Below, in pieces: positions 44,833 through 53,041 of a stretch of 64,000 nt of DNA. Source of the DNA: Myxococcota bacterium (GTDB lineage: Bacteria > Myxococcota > JAJVIH01); NCBI GenBank assembly GCA_022072125.1, contig JAJVIH010000020.1, forward strand, positions 62,001 to 126,000, in the 5' to 3' direction. The first letter of the stretch is position 1. Each line of letters starts with the position of its first letter. Position numbers and translations under genes: made by a program. The notes beneath the pieces were generated by a model, which was given only the letters and a program-made list of their open reading frames with translations, did no database searches and had not been told where the DNA came from.

Positions 44833-46020
44833 ATGATGCTCGTACATTCAAAATTCTCCTGCCTCGCCATTGCAATCGCAGCCCTGATTCCGGTCCAGGC
44901 CGGAGCCGCCGAACCACAGGTGGGGAAAGTGGCCGCCATTCGCGGTCCGGCGACCATCACCCGCGCCGACGGGGTGACCGTGGACGCCAAACCCGCCATG
45001 CCGGTGTACCGCAAGGACCGGATTTCCACTGGCAAGGCAGGGCGCATCAAGATCATGATGAACGACGACACCATCCTAAATTTGGCGCCATTCAGCATCA
45101 TGGCGGTGTCAGCTCATGATCACGACAGCCAGAATCGCAAACGGCAGTCGTCCATGGAACTGGTCCGGGGCCGCCTGTCCACGCTGGTCACCAAGGCGTT
45201 CACCTCGGATTCCGAGTTCAAGATTCGCACCCCCACCGCCGTCGCCGGCGTTCGCGGCACCTGGTTCGTGGTGACGGTTTCCGCCACGCCCAATGGATAT
45301 GATGAACAGATGGCCGCCTTGCCGCCCATCGAAGGCGACATGAATTTCACCGAACTGCTGACCATAGAAGGAACGGTGGAAGTGCAGAGCACCACCGTCC
45401 CCAACGGGCCGGTGGTGCAGGTCCCGGCGGGAACCTTCAGCAATATCAACAAGGGGGCCAATCCCACGCCGCCCGAAAAGGCCGCCAAGGACAAGGTCGA
45501 GGGTGTTTTGCAAAAAGCGAAGATGGGACGCAGCCAGGGTGAATCCCCCACCGATGATTTTGGTCCCGGCAACCTGCAGGACAGCGAATTCACCCAGGCC
45601 GAACAGAACGCCCAGTTACCCGACAGTGAAACCGGCACTGGCCGCTCGGCCATGTCCAGCGGCGGTTCCTCCGGACAAGGCGGAAGCTCGGGTCAGGGTG
45701 GTGGTTCTAGCGGCGGCGAAGGTGGCTCCACCGGGGGCGGGGCGACTGGCGGTTCCACTGGCGATGGCCTGGCTTCCGGCGGCGGACCTGGCGGCGGCGA
45801 AGGAGGAGGAGGGCTGGGCGGCGATACCGGCGGGGGGCTTGCCAATCAGGTGGACAATATCAACAACCCTTCTCCGGACTCGCTGGCGGGCAACGTCAAC
45901 AACGGCCCCCCCGCCAACCAGGCGGCCACCGACGTGGGCGGAAGGACGGAGACCTCCACTGGCGCGGCCGTGACCGTGGATATCGTATTTCCCCAACCCC
46001 CCGCTCCTCCCGCGCGCTGA
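44833..46020 (+). CDS. exported FecR-domain protein with Gly/Ser-rich tail
   Basis: About 395 residues from ATG at 44833 or 44836 (GGGGC upstream), with signal peptide ending VQAGAAEP. A FecR-type beta domain follows (VGKVAAIRGPATITRADG, ISTGKAGRIKIMMNDDTILNLAP, FKIRTPTAVAGVRGTWFVV). The last 130 residues are Gly/Ser-rich and disordered. FecR domains of this periplasmic type occur beside adhesins and OM export genes and do not imply iron signalling here. It is divergent from the giant lipoprotein gene and 8 bp ahead of the TPR-barrel gene, so an operon of two. Confidence 0.82.
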   Translation: MMLVHSKFSCLAIAIAALIPVQAGAAEPQVGKVAAIRGPATITRADGVTVDAKPAMPVYRKDRISTGKAGRIKIMMNDDTILNLAPFSIMAVSAHDHDSQNRKRQSSMELVRGRLSTLVTKAFTSDSEFKIRTPTAVAGVRGTWFVVTVSATPNGYDEQMAALPPIEGDMNFTELLTIEGTVEVQSTTVPNGPVVQVPAGTFSNINKGANPTPPEKAAKDKVEGVLQKAKMGRSQGESPTDDFGPGNLQDSEFTQAEQNAQLPDSETGTGRSAMSSGGSSGQGGSSGQGGGSSGGEGGSTGGGATGGSTGDGLASGGGPGGGEGGGGLGGDTGGGLANQVDNINNPSPDSLAGNVNNGPPANQAATDVGGRTETSTGAAVTVDIVFPQPPAPPAR

Positions 46021-46028
46021 AAGGCCGG

Positions 46029-47624
46029 ATGACCATGTCCAAATTTGGCTTGTTTGTATTGGCTGCCGTGCTTTTCGTGTGCGCGGGCCATGAATCCGCC
46101 CTCGCGTCCTCTCCGGGCGAGGACGCGGAGTTCCACACCACCCGCGGTTTCCTGCGCCGCCAGGAAGGCGACCATGCCGGCGCCGTCGAAGACCTGACCT
46201 TCGCCCTGAAGAACGACCCGGCCAATCACGAGGTCAAGGAAGCGCTGGGACTGAGCAAAATCCAGATCAAACAATACCGGGAAGGAGCGGACCTGCTCCA
46301 TCAGGCGCTCGCGGCCAACGCGGAGCGCAAGAACCTGCTGTTTCCCATCGGATATGCTCAATTTCAGACAAAGGATTACGCCGCCGCAGAGGCCACGCTG
46401 ACCAAGAGCATCGAGGCGGAACCAGACAATGCGCAGGCCCACCTGTATCGCGGCGCGGCGCTCTATCATTTGAAGAAAGATGCGGACGCCCTCGCCGCCC
46501 TCGACAGGGCCGGCTCCATGAGCCCAGGGCTTGAAGGAACCGCCAGCTACTACAAGGGCCTGATCCTCGCACGCATGGGCAAGAAAGACGAGGCCCGTGA
46601 CAACCTGCGCCGGACCGCTGAATCCATGCCCGGAACACCGGCCGCGGCGTCGGCCAACCGCGTATTGTCCGGATTGGGTGTGGAGCAGAAGGCGCCGCCG
46701 GAGCAAAAAGGCGAAAAGGCCTTGCCGCTGGCCGCCGCCGCGGTGGTATCCTACCAATACGACAGCAACGTCATCCTGCAATCCAACGACGAATCCCTGG
46801 CGCCCCTGTATCAGAACATCGCCAACAAGGGCGGCAGCAAGACCATCGTCAATCTGTTGCTGGACGCCACGCCCATCCGCACCGCGCGCGCCACTGTTGG
46901 AGCGGTGCTCAGCGGGTACATGAACTTCCATTTCGACACGGATCTGGACAACTTCAATTTCACAACCTTTTCGGCGGGCCCTTACGGAACCTGGAAAATT
47001 TCTGACAAGTTCAACCTTCGCCTGCCCTACATGTTCAGCTATTCGCTGATTGGAACCGGATTCAACGGGTTCGGATTCAATCACGCCGTCAATCCATCCC
47101 TGACCTGGACGGCCGCCTCCTGGACTGTTGGGCGGCTGCAGATCGGCAACCGTTACGATGGCTTTTTCGCTCCGCCAGCCACCCGCATTCCGCCGCCCCA
47201 GCGCCGCGACGCCTACAACCTGTCCCCCGGCTGGACCCAGTACTTCGGATTCAAGCAGGGCCGCTACATCTTGTCGGTGGGTTATGTATTCGAATTCAAC
47301 GCCGCCGATGGAGATGACTGGGATTATCTGGGCCACCAGGGACAGGTGGGCGGAATCATCAAAATCATCGAGCCGTTGCGTCTGCGGGCCAACGCCGGCG
47401 TCATCTACCGCAACTTCGGCAATCCGCAGAGCGGACTGGTGGGCGGCGCGAACGAAACCCGCAACGACACCATCATCCAGGCTGGCGCTTCACTGGCCTG
47501 GCATGCGTGGAACGACAATCTGATCGTGACAGCGGGCTACGCCTTCAACAAGGGCGACAGCAGCCTGGCGCTCTTCAAATTCGATCGCCATCTGATTACG
47601 GCGGGCGTCACCCTGGCGTATTGA
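46029..47624 (+). CDS. periplasmic TPR plus outer-membrane beta-barrel protein (Slam-like architecture)
   Basis: 531 residues from the ATG at 46029 (ATG at 46035 also possible). Signal peptide (FGLFVLAAVLFVCAGHESALA), then about five TPRs to about residue 220 (EGDHAGAVEDLTFALKNDPANHEVKEALGL style), then a beta-barrel from about 234 (SYQYDSNVILQSND) to the end, which closes with FDRHLITAGVTLAY. TPR followed by barrel and this length are the layout of Slam/DUF560 proteins that translocate surface lipoproteins. The adjacent giant lipoprotein is the natural client. Domain identity with Slam is inferred, not proven. Confidence 0.75.
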   Translation: MTMSKFGLFVLAAVLFVCAGHESALASSPGEDAEFHTTRGFLRRQEGDHAGAVEDLTFALKNDPANHEVKEALGLSKIQIKQYREGADLLHQALAANAERKNLLFPIGYAQFQTKDYAAAEATLTKSIEAEPDNAQAHLYRGAALYHLKKDADALAALDRAGSMSPGLEGTASYYKGLILARMGKKDEARDNLRRTAESMPGTPAAASANRVLSGLGVEQKAPPEQKGEKALPLAAAAVVSYQYDSNVILQSNDESLAPLYQNIANKGGSKTIVNLLLDATPIRTARATVGAVLSGYMNFHFDTDLDNFNFTTFSAGPYGTWKISDKFNLRLPYMFSYSLIGTGFNGFGFNHAVNPSLTWTAASWTVGRLQIGNRYDGFFAPPATRIPPPQRRDAYNLSPGWTQYFGFKQGRYILSVGYVFEFNAADGDDWDYLGHQGQVGGIIKIIEPLRLRANAGVIYRNFGNPQSGLVGGANETRNDTIIQAGASLAWHAWNDNLIVTAGYAFNKGDSSLALFKFDRHLITAGVTLAY

Positions 47625-47778
47625 CCGGCGAAGGATGATTCCCGGAGATGCGATTGACCCTGGACTGGTTTTCCGGATTGCACAATCGCCCGGCGCTGTT
47701 CCTCATCACCAATCATCTTCACGGGATTGATGGCTGACTTGCGCCCTCCGCGGCCGGCCTGAATGCCGTCCGGAAAGT

Positions 47779-48771
47779 CTACGCCACGTGCCGGCGCAGG
47801 AAATCGAACTGATCGCGCCAGCACTGGCGGGCGGACTTTTTCCAGACAAGCGCATGGAATGCGTGATGTTCGCCGCGATAGACCGGGGCCGCCACTGGAA
47901 CACCCAGCTTGCGGAGCGCCCGTTCCAGGCGAAGGGAATCATCAAGAAGGGGATCGCGATCTCCACAAGGCGCCACGAAGGCGGGCAAGGGCCGGTGCGG
48001 ACGCTCACCCCGCTCCAGAACCAGAAGCGGATCAGCCAGCGCCAAGGCTTCCCCGTCCCTCATCATCGCCTCGCCCAGATAACCTTCCATGACCTCGTTC
48101 AGGCGATCCGCGATGAACGGCGACACCTTGTTGGGATGAATCAGGCGATCAATCCCGGAGACCTGCAGCAGTCCACACGCCGGAGCAGCCGCCTGTGGAA
48201 CCACGCCGGTTTCCCAAACGCGACGGGCCCACTCTTCCGGGCGCCGGTAGCAGGCGCTGACCGCCAGCGAGGTCACCAGGTTGCCGCCCGCGGATTCTCC
48301 CGCCAGCACCATGCGGCTGACATCGCCGCCAAATTCAGCCGCATGGCGGATGATCCATTCGTAGGCGATGCAGGCGTCTTCAATCGCCGCTGGATAACGG
48401 TGCCGCGGGGCCAGGCGGTAGTTGATGTTGAACACCACATAACCGCGCCGCGCGAATATCAGGGCCATCAGCCAGTGGGTGTCCTTGGAGAGGATATGAA
48501 ACCCGCCGCCATGGATATACATCACCGCGGGAGCGGGTCCGGTCAGGTCGCGAGGACGGTAAATGTCCAGGGTATGCGCGGCCAGCCCCGAACCAGCGTA
48601 GGAAATATCCGGGATGATTTCAACGTTGTGGCGATCCGGATCCGCCCACGGCGTACGGCGGCCCAATTCAGAAAGTCCGCGGAAATAACCTTCGACCAGT
48701 TTTCCGCCCGCGGCCTTTTTCCAATCGCCCGCCGATTGAACCCAGTTGTTTTGCATGACATCGCCAAACAT
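47779..48771 (-). CDS. alpha/beta hydrolase (hormone-sensitive lipase family esterase)
   Basis: 330 residues from the ATG at 48771 (GGCAGG upstream; MFGDVMQNNWVQS). The oxyanion loop HGGGFH, nucleophile GESAGGN, acid region CGDRDPLLDDS and His GEHHAFHALVW identify the HSL/bacterial carboxylesterase group. It probably hydrolyses short to medium acyl esters. It is a single gene with a strong promoter and a palindromic operator in its leader, so inducible expression is likely. It converges on the TPR-barrel gene, with about 150 bp between them showing no terminator. Confidence 0.88.
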   Translation of the reverse strand: MFGDVMQNNWVQSAGDWKKAAGGKLVEGYFRGLSELGRRTPWADPDRHNVEIIPDISYAGSGLAAHTLDIYRPRDLTGPAPAVMYIHGGGFHILSKDTHWLMALIFARRGYVVFNINYRLAPRHRYPAAIEDACIAYEWIIRHAAEFGGDVSRMVLAGESAGGNLVTSLAVSACYRRPEEWARRVWETGVVPQAAAPACGLLQVSGIDRLIHPNKVSPFIADRLNEVMEGYLGEAMMRDGEALALADPLLVLERGERPHRPLPAFVAPCGDRDPLLDDSLRLERALRKLGVPVAAPVYRGEHHAFHALVWKKSARQCWRDQFDFLRRHVA

Positions 48772-48822
48772 GAATCGCCTGCCCGCACCCGGCCGCTTTG
48801 AGCATCCTCTTCGGTCCCGGCC

Positions 48823-48842
48823 TTGTAACGTCGACGTCACAA
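48823..48842. promoter_or_regulatory. 20-bp palindrome, TetR-type operator candidate
   Basis: TTGTAACGTC/GACGTCACAA, perfect but for one pair of positions. It lies at about +12 to +31 of the transcript predicted from the promoter at 48861-48888, the usual place for a TetR-family repressor site. No regulator gene adjoins, so the repressor is elsewhere. Confidence 0.6.
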
Positions 48843-48860
48843 AACAGCGGCCAAAAAGCC

Positions 48861-48888
48861 ATTATAGAAATCTGCTCCCGGGACGCAA
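48861..48888 (-). promoter_or_regulatory. promoter of the esterase gene
   Basis: Leftward TTGCGT (48883-48888), 16 bp, and a perfect TATAAT (48861-48866). Transcription starts near 48854 with a leader of about 80 nt holding the palindrome. The 48772-49088 gap contains this promoter, the operator and the tRNA promoter; nothing else is seen. Confidence 0.65.
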
Positions 48889-49029
48889 ATGAAATGAGGC
48901 CGTGATGGAAGATTTTTTCGCTGGATGGCGGGCGCATGCCCCGCTCCGGGATCCGTTGAACGGAAATCCCTCACCCATGGGGTCGCCAGGCCGGCCGGAA
49001 ATTCGTGGAGGTTCTCTTCATCAAACCTC

Positions 49030-49058
49030 TTGACTCGACCGGGGGCGAGGGCTATACA
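49030..49058 (+). promoter_or_regulatory. promoter of the initiator tRNA gene
   Basis: TTGACT (49030-49035), exactly 17 bp, TATACA (49053-49058). It predicts a start near 49065, about 24 nt before the tRNA. The spacer is G-rich (GGGGGCGAGGG), like a stringent-type discriminator. Confidence 0.75.
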
Positions 49059-49088
49059 CGCACTCCCCCGGAAACGCCGGGATGTTGT

Positions 49089-49165
<77 letters not shown>

Positions 49166-49170
49166 ATGAA

Positions 49171-49203
49171 AACCTCCATCAACTGATGGAGGTTTTTTCT
49201 TTC
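49171..49203 (+). terminator. intrinsic terminator after tRNA-fMet
   Basis: AACCTCCATC (49171-49180) pairs with GATGGAGGTT (49185-49194), loop AACT, then TTTTCTTT. It starts 6 bp after the CCA end, so the tRNA is transcribed alone. Confidence 0.93.
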
Positions 49204-49301
49204 CAAAACTTGTCATTCACCCAGCTTCCGCGGCTCTGCCGCTCCCCGCCGCCGTCCGGTTCCAGGGGGTGGGAGAACGCCCAAACCGGGACATCCGCTC
49301 C

Positions 49302-50138
49302 CTAGCCGCGCCAGCGGCGGACCGCCGTGCGGATGGCCCCGGTATGTCCCGCCGTCAACACCAGCCTGCGCATGGCGATCCCCTGCGCGAGCGCAACCGC
49401 CGGAACCCTCGCAGCCCGCGCCTGACGCAAAAATTCCAGTGTGGTGAAGGCTCCCAATCCGGGCCGCCATCCGGCGGATTCGATGGCGGGGTTGAGCCAT
49501 GCGGCCACGGCGGAAGGCGTCAGCACGGGCGGCGGCCCGCCGGTAAAATGCAGGTGAGAGGTGATCAGCGCAATCCGCCCTTCCCGCTTGCCCAGCACCA
49601 ATGCGGCTTCCACGCGATCATGTCCCAACACCATCAGGGTGACCGTGCTGTTGTCAGGCCAGACGCGGCGGAACCAGCGCTCGAATCCCTGTCCGGCGAA
49701 GAGCCAGCGCAGATTTTCCGGCAGCGGGTGGATGACCACGCCCATCGCCTCGCCTTCGTCAATCAGACAGCGCAACACCAGCATGGCGAAGTCCCATATG
49801 TCTCCGTCCCCGGGAAAACGCTCCTGCACCCGATCCATCAGGCGATTGAAGCCCTCCACATGGGCCAGAATCACCAGTGATGCATTCCGCTCGCGGCGCA
49901 GTCGCTCCAGATCTTGCGGGATGGCGGCTCCAGCGCCGCCCGCCACTGGCGCGCGGTGTTGCAACATGCGCACCACGCAACGGCCATCGTGCAGCACCAG
50001 CAAGGGAGCGGGTTTGCGGCCATGGCGGCGCGGCGTTTGCCCGCTCCGCGGGCGGGTCAGCCGTTCCAAGTCCAGCAACCGGTACCACGCCAGTTGATCC
50101 AGATCGCCAAAAAATAGATGGGGATCAAACAGGCTCAT
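49302..50138 (-). CDS. conserved-looking hypothetical protein
   Basis: 278 residues, not recognised. It has hydrophobic and charged segments without signal peptide or membrane helix (MSLFDPHLFFGDLDQLAWYRLLDLERL; LVLHDGRCVVRMLQ; RIALITSHLHFTGGPPP; VARMRRLVLTAGHTGAIRT-like end). His-containing stretches (ITSHLHF, VVIHPLPENLRW) could bind metal or act catalytically. It overlaps the GH35-like gene by 4 bp and is the last gene of the pyrE operon, so it may work on the same carbohydrate substrate. Confidence 0.6.
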   Translation of the reverse strand: MSLFDPHLFFGDLDQLAWYRLLDLERLTRPRSGQTPRRHGRKPAPLLVLHDGRCVVRMLQHRAPVAGGAGAAIPQDLERLRRERNASLVILAHVEGFNRLMDRVQERFPGDGDIWDFAMLVLRCLIDEGEAMGVVIHPLPENLRWLFAGQGFERWFRRVWPDNSTVTLMVLGHDRVEAALVLGKREGRIALITSHLHFTGGPPPVLTPSAVAAWLNPAIESAGWRPGLGAFTTLEFLRQARAARVPAVALAQGIAMRRLVLTAGHTGAIRTAVRRWRG

Positions 50139-52183
50139 GGCGCGCTCCCCATGAGGAAGGCCAGCACGGTTTGCGGCGGCAGGGTCAACAACACATGGCC
50201 CGGACGGGCCGCCGCGATGGCGGAACCGCCCTCCAGGGGCGTGAGCGAGGTCAGCCCGTCCGCGCGAATTTCAACCATCTGCTCATCACCGGTGGGATTG
50301 GCGGCGAAGAGAAAACGCCGCTCCCCCGAACCGCGGATGGCCACGTCCACCAGGCGGTTGTCCCATTTGCAGGGAGGTTTTTCGCCATGGTCGGCCAGCC
50401 ACTGCGCAAGAAATTCCGGCCTGGCGAGTTCCGCCGCGCCGGGCGCGATGCGGAATCCGCCCGCCCCCGCTGGGTGATAGCGGCCATCGGCATGCAATTC
50501 GCCTGCTTCCATCCACGGCGCCGCGATGGCGCGGCCCTTGAGATCATGCCGGGGAGCCGGAGGAGCCATCCAGACGATGCCGCCGCGTTCCATGAACGCC
50601 CGCAACTGATCAGCGGTCTGCTGCTCCATGGAAGCGCAGGCTGGAACGATCAGGATGCGCAAATCCTGGCTGGGCCCGCCGGGCAAGGCGGGGTGCATCC
50701 ACGCCATGGGGATGCAGGCGTCGAGCAGGGCCTTTTCAATCGCCCGCTCCGCCGCCGGAACCTCCCAATGATCCCGTGGAGCAGCGGTGGAAAGCGATTC
50801 ACACCCGAAATTCCGCTCGCCGTACCCCATGGCCTTGAGCACAAAATTGGGAATGGGCTCCATCAGCGACGCCGCCGCGGCCAGTTGATGGGGTTCGCGC
50901 TGCTGCAGCACGCCCGCCAGCGGACGGGTTTCCGCGGCATGAACCTGGTGTTCCACCCACGCGCGGACCAGCGCCCGGAGGCGGCTGAACCAGGGCTCGC
51001 GTTTTTCGCCGGTACGGGAGACCGGACTGCCGGTCCAGCGATCCCGCTCGGCGAACATGTAGAAATTGAGTCCGCGCGCGCCGTGCATGAAACAGGCCTG
51101 GGCGGAGAACAACCATTCCTGGGGCTGGACCGGCTGCCAGAAAGTCCATACCCCGCAAGCGTGCTCTGGAATATGCGGAAAGCGGCTTTGTCCCACCAGC
51201 GCCCGCACGCCGCGCCGGATGACCGGATAATCCCGGGTGGGGAAGTACAAATCAATCCCGAGAGCATGCACCGCGTCGCGTTCCCAACCGGGAATATCGA
51301 ATGGATGGACAAATTCCGTCGAAGGGATGTTGTGATACCACGGAAAGCCGGTGAAGCCGGACTCCTCGTACAGCCGCCGGATTTCCCGCACCGAGCGCAC
51401 CAGGTAATGCTCGCGGAAACGGCCCCAATGCAGCGCCAGGCGCACCGACGCCGGATCATCCGGGTTGAGCCGGGCGGGCGGCGACACATCCTCGAAACCA
51501 CCGGCGGCCACACCCAAATCCCGCGCCAGCAGGGCCGGATCCTCCTGAAATTGCTGCTTCAGATAGCTGGTCCACCACTGCCGGGCGCCCGGCGAATAAT
51601 CCAGATCGAAGAAGCCCGCCCGGAAGACAAAACAGCATTCATTGTCGCTTTGCATGGCCAGAATGGGACCGTCAGGCCCGGCCAGATCGCCCAACTCCCG
51701 CCGGAGCGCGGCGAACCAGCCCCGGGTTTCATCGAGAAACTTGGTCTGCGCGTACGACGGAACGGGAAACGGATGCGGAAAGGCGGGCAAAATCACCGGT
51801 TTGCCGCGCGGATTCCGGCCCTGGCATTCGGGATCAAACACAATCCTGCGGGGAAAGCCGAACCACGTCATCTCCGCGTTGATATGCGGTCCCGGACGCA
51901 ACAGGACGTGCAGGTCCCGTTCGGCGCAGAGCCGCAGAAACCGGGACAGGTCGAGGTTCGGGGAGCGTCCGAAATCGAATGTTCCGGGCGCAAGTTCATG
52001 GGCGCTCCATGGCGCATAGGTTTCAATGACCGGGAACCCCGCTTCGAGGGCCAAATCCAGCAGACGCGGCCAGTGAGCGGGATCATGCCGCCAGTACTGG
52101 ATGGACGCGGAAATCAGCGGGACCAGCCGTCCGCCGATCTCAATCCCATGATCCGTCCAGCGCCTTTCGCGGGGAGATCTCAT
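50135..52183 (-). CDS. glycoside hydrolase family 35-like beta-galactosidase
   Basis: 682 residues from the ATG at 52183; a TTG at 52246 just after pyrE is the alternative start. The TIM-barrel start is visible (ISASIQYWRHDPAHWPRLLDLA, APWSAHELAPGTFDF, LLRPGPHINAEMTWFGFPRR). The acid/base Glu is likely in MQSDNECC and the nucleophile in PEHACGVWTFW. The FPR and PWS positions follow GH35 rather than GH42. No signal peptide is seen, so the enzyme is cytoplasmic. Its specificity is not predictable. It sits between pyrE and an unknown gene, an unusual partnership. Confidence 0.75.
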   Translation of the reverse strand: MRSPRERRWTDHGIEIGGRLVPLISASIQYWRHDPAHWPRLLDLALEAGFPVIETYAPWSAHELAPGTFDFGRSPNLDLSRFLRLCAERDLHVLLRPGPHINAEMTWFGFPRRIVFDPECQGRNPRGKPVILPAFPHPFPVPSYAQTKFLDETRGWFAALRRELGDLAGPDGPILAMQSDNECCFVFRAGFFDLDYSPGARQWWTSYLKQQFQEDPALLARDLGVAAGGFEDVSPPARLNPDDPASVRLALHWGRFREHYLVRSVREIRRLYEESGFTGFPWYHNIPSTEFVHPFDIPGWERDAVHALGIDLYFPTRDYPVIRRGVRALVGQSRFPHIPEHACGVWTFWQPVQPQEWLFSAQACFMHGARGLNFYMFAERDRWTGSPVSRTGEKREPWFSRLRALVRAWVEHQVHAAETRPLAGVLQQREPHQLAAAASLMEPIPNFVLKAMGYGERNFGCESLSTAAPRDHWEVPAAERAIEKALLDACIPMAWMHPALPGGPSQDLRILIVPACASMEQQTADQLRAFMERGGIVWMAPPAPRHDLKGRAIAAPWMEAGELHADGRYHPAGAGGFRIAPGAAELARPEFLAQWLADHGEKPPCKWDNRLVDVAIRGSGERRFLFAANPTGDEQMVEIRADGLTSLTPLEGGSAIAAARPGHVLLTLPPQTVLAFLMGSAP

Positions 52184-52247
52184 GCGGGCGTTGATCCTGT
52201 CCGGCGTGCTGTCTGGAAAGAGGTCATGACCGATCCCTTGCTCCAAA

Positions 52248-52805
52248 TCAGAAGAAATCGCCGCGTTTGAAGAGGCTGAAAACGGTCAGGCCCGCCGCTT
52301 CGATGGCCTCGCGGCCGCCTTCGTCGCGGTCCACCACCGCCAGCACCTTCGCCACTTCAAAGCCATGCTCGCGGGATCGCTTGACCGCCTCCAGCGCCGA
52401 AGCCCCGGTGGTGATGACATCCTCCAGGATCACCACCCGGGAACCCGCCGGGATATGCTTGACGCCTTCAAGGTAGGCCTGCGTGCCATGCCCCTTGGGC
52501 TGTTTGCGGACGATGAACGAGGCCACGGGGGCCGCTTCCAGATAACTGGTATAGGCGACCGCGGTGACCAGCGGATCGGCGCCGAGAGTCAGTCCGCCAA
52601 CAGCGGCGATATCATCCATTTGTTCAATTTCGTGGAAGAGAAGCTGACCAATCAGGTAAGCCCCTTCGGCGGTCAGGGTCACCTGCTTGCAGTCAATATA
52701 GAAATTGCTCTTTTTGCCCGAGGACAGGGTGACCTCGCGCGCTTCAAACGCATACGTTTTCAGCAGGTGGGACAAACGGTCCCTCATTTCGGTTCTGGTT
52801 TGCAT
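52248..52805 (-). CDS. pyrE: orotate phosphoribosyltransferase
   Basis: Makes OMP from orotate and PRPP in pyrimidine synthesis. 185 residues from the ATG at 52805, supported by GAGG about 7 nt upstream; upstream in-frame codons run through the hairpin leader and are not translated. The PRPP motif VVILEDVITTGASALEA and the substrate regions (SSGKKSNFYIDCKQ, FIVRKQPKGHGTQAYLEG) are clear. It is followed immediately by the GH35-like gene. It has a structured leader (52828-52918). Confidence 0.93.
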   Translation of the reverse strand: MQTRTEMRDRLSHLLKTYAFEAREVTLSSGKKSNFYIDCKQVTLTAEGAYLIGQLLFHEIEQMDDIAAVGGLTLGADPLVTAVAYTSYLEAAPVASFIVRKQPKGHGTQAYLEGVKHIPAGSRVVILEDVITTGASALEAVKRSREHGFEVAKVLAVVDRDEGGREAIEAAGLTVFSLFKRGDFF

Positions 52806-52827
52806 GACAGACCTCATATCACCACGC

Positions 52828-52918
52828 GAAAGCCCCCGGCTAAACCGCCAGGCTGCAGAACCAAGGGGGCTTCCGGACGTCACATAACAACAGCGCAGGC
52901 GGGCGCAAGCCCACCTGC
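52828..52918 (-). promoter_or_regulatory. structured leader of pyrE, two hairpins (possible attenuator)
   Basis: Leftward the leader holds GCAGGTGGGC-TTGC-GCCCGCCTGC (52918-52895), which pairs better on this strand (a G-U) than on the other (a C-A mismatch). A second stem, AAGCCCCC/GGGGGCTT (around 52873-52830), lies just before the start region. It has no long T-tract, so either termination or ribosome-site control is possible. Confidence 0.45.
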
Positions 52919-52938
52919 TTGCCAAGGATTCAAGCGCT

Positions 52939-52967
52939 GTTTTATTAACCATCGAATCCTGAAGCAA
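52939..52967 (-). promoter_or_regulatory. candidate promoter of pyrE
   Basis: Leftward TTGCTT (52962-52967), 17 bp, TAAAAC (52939-52944), giving a leader of about 126 nt that contains both hairpins. No clear rightward promoter for the AsmA-like gene was found in 52806-53041. Confidence 0.4.
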
Positions 52968-53041
52968 ATCGGGAGCATGGCGCGAGGACGGGCGTCCGGG
53001 GATTTCCGGTTCCGCCACGGCGCCGGCTGGCGGTGGACACC

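Noticed and set aside
44833-46020. Iron-siderophore signalling (FecR/FecI) because of the FecR domain.
   Set aside because: There is no sigma factor or receptor partner; the protein is exported with a Gly/Ser tail and sits with a TPR-barrel gene.
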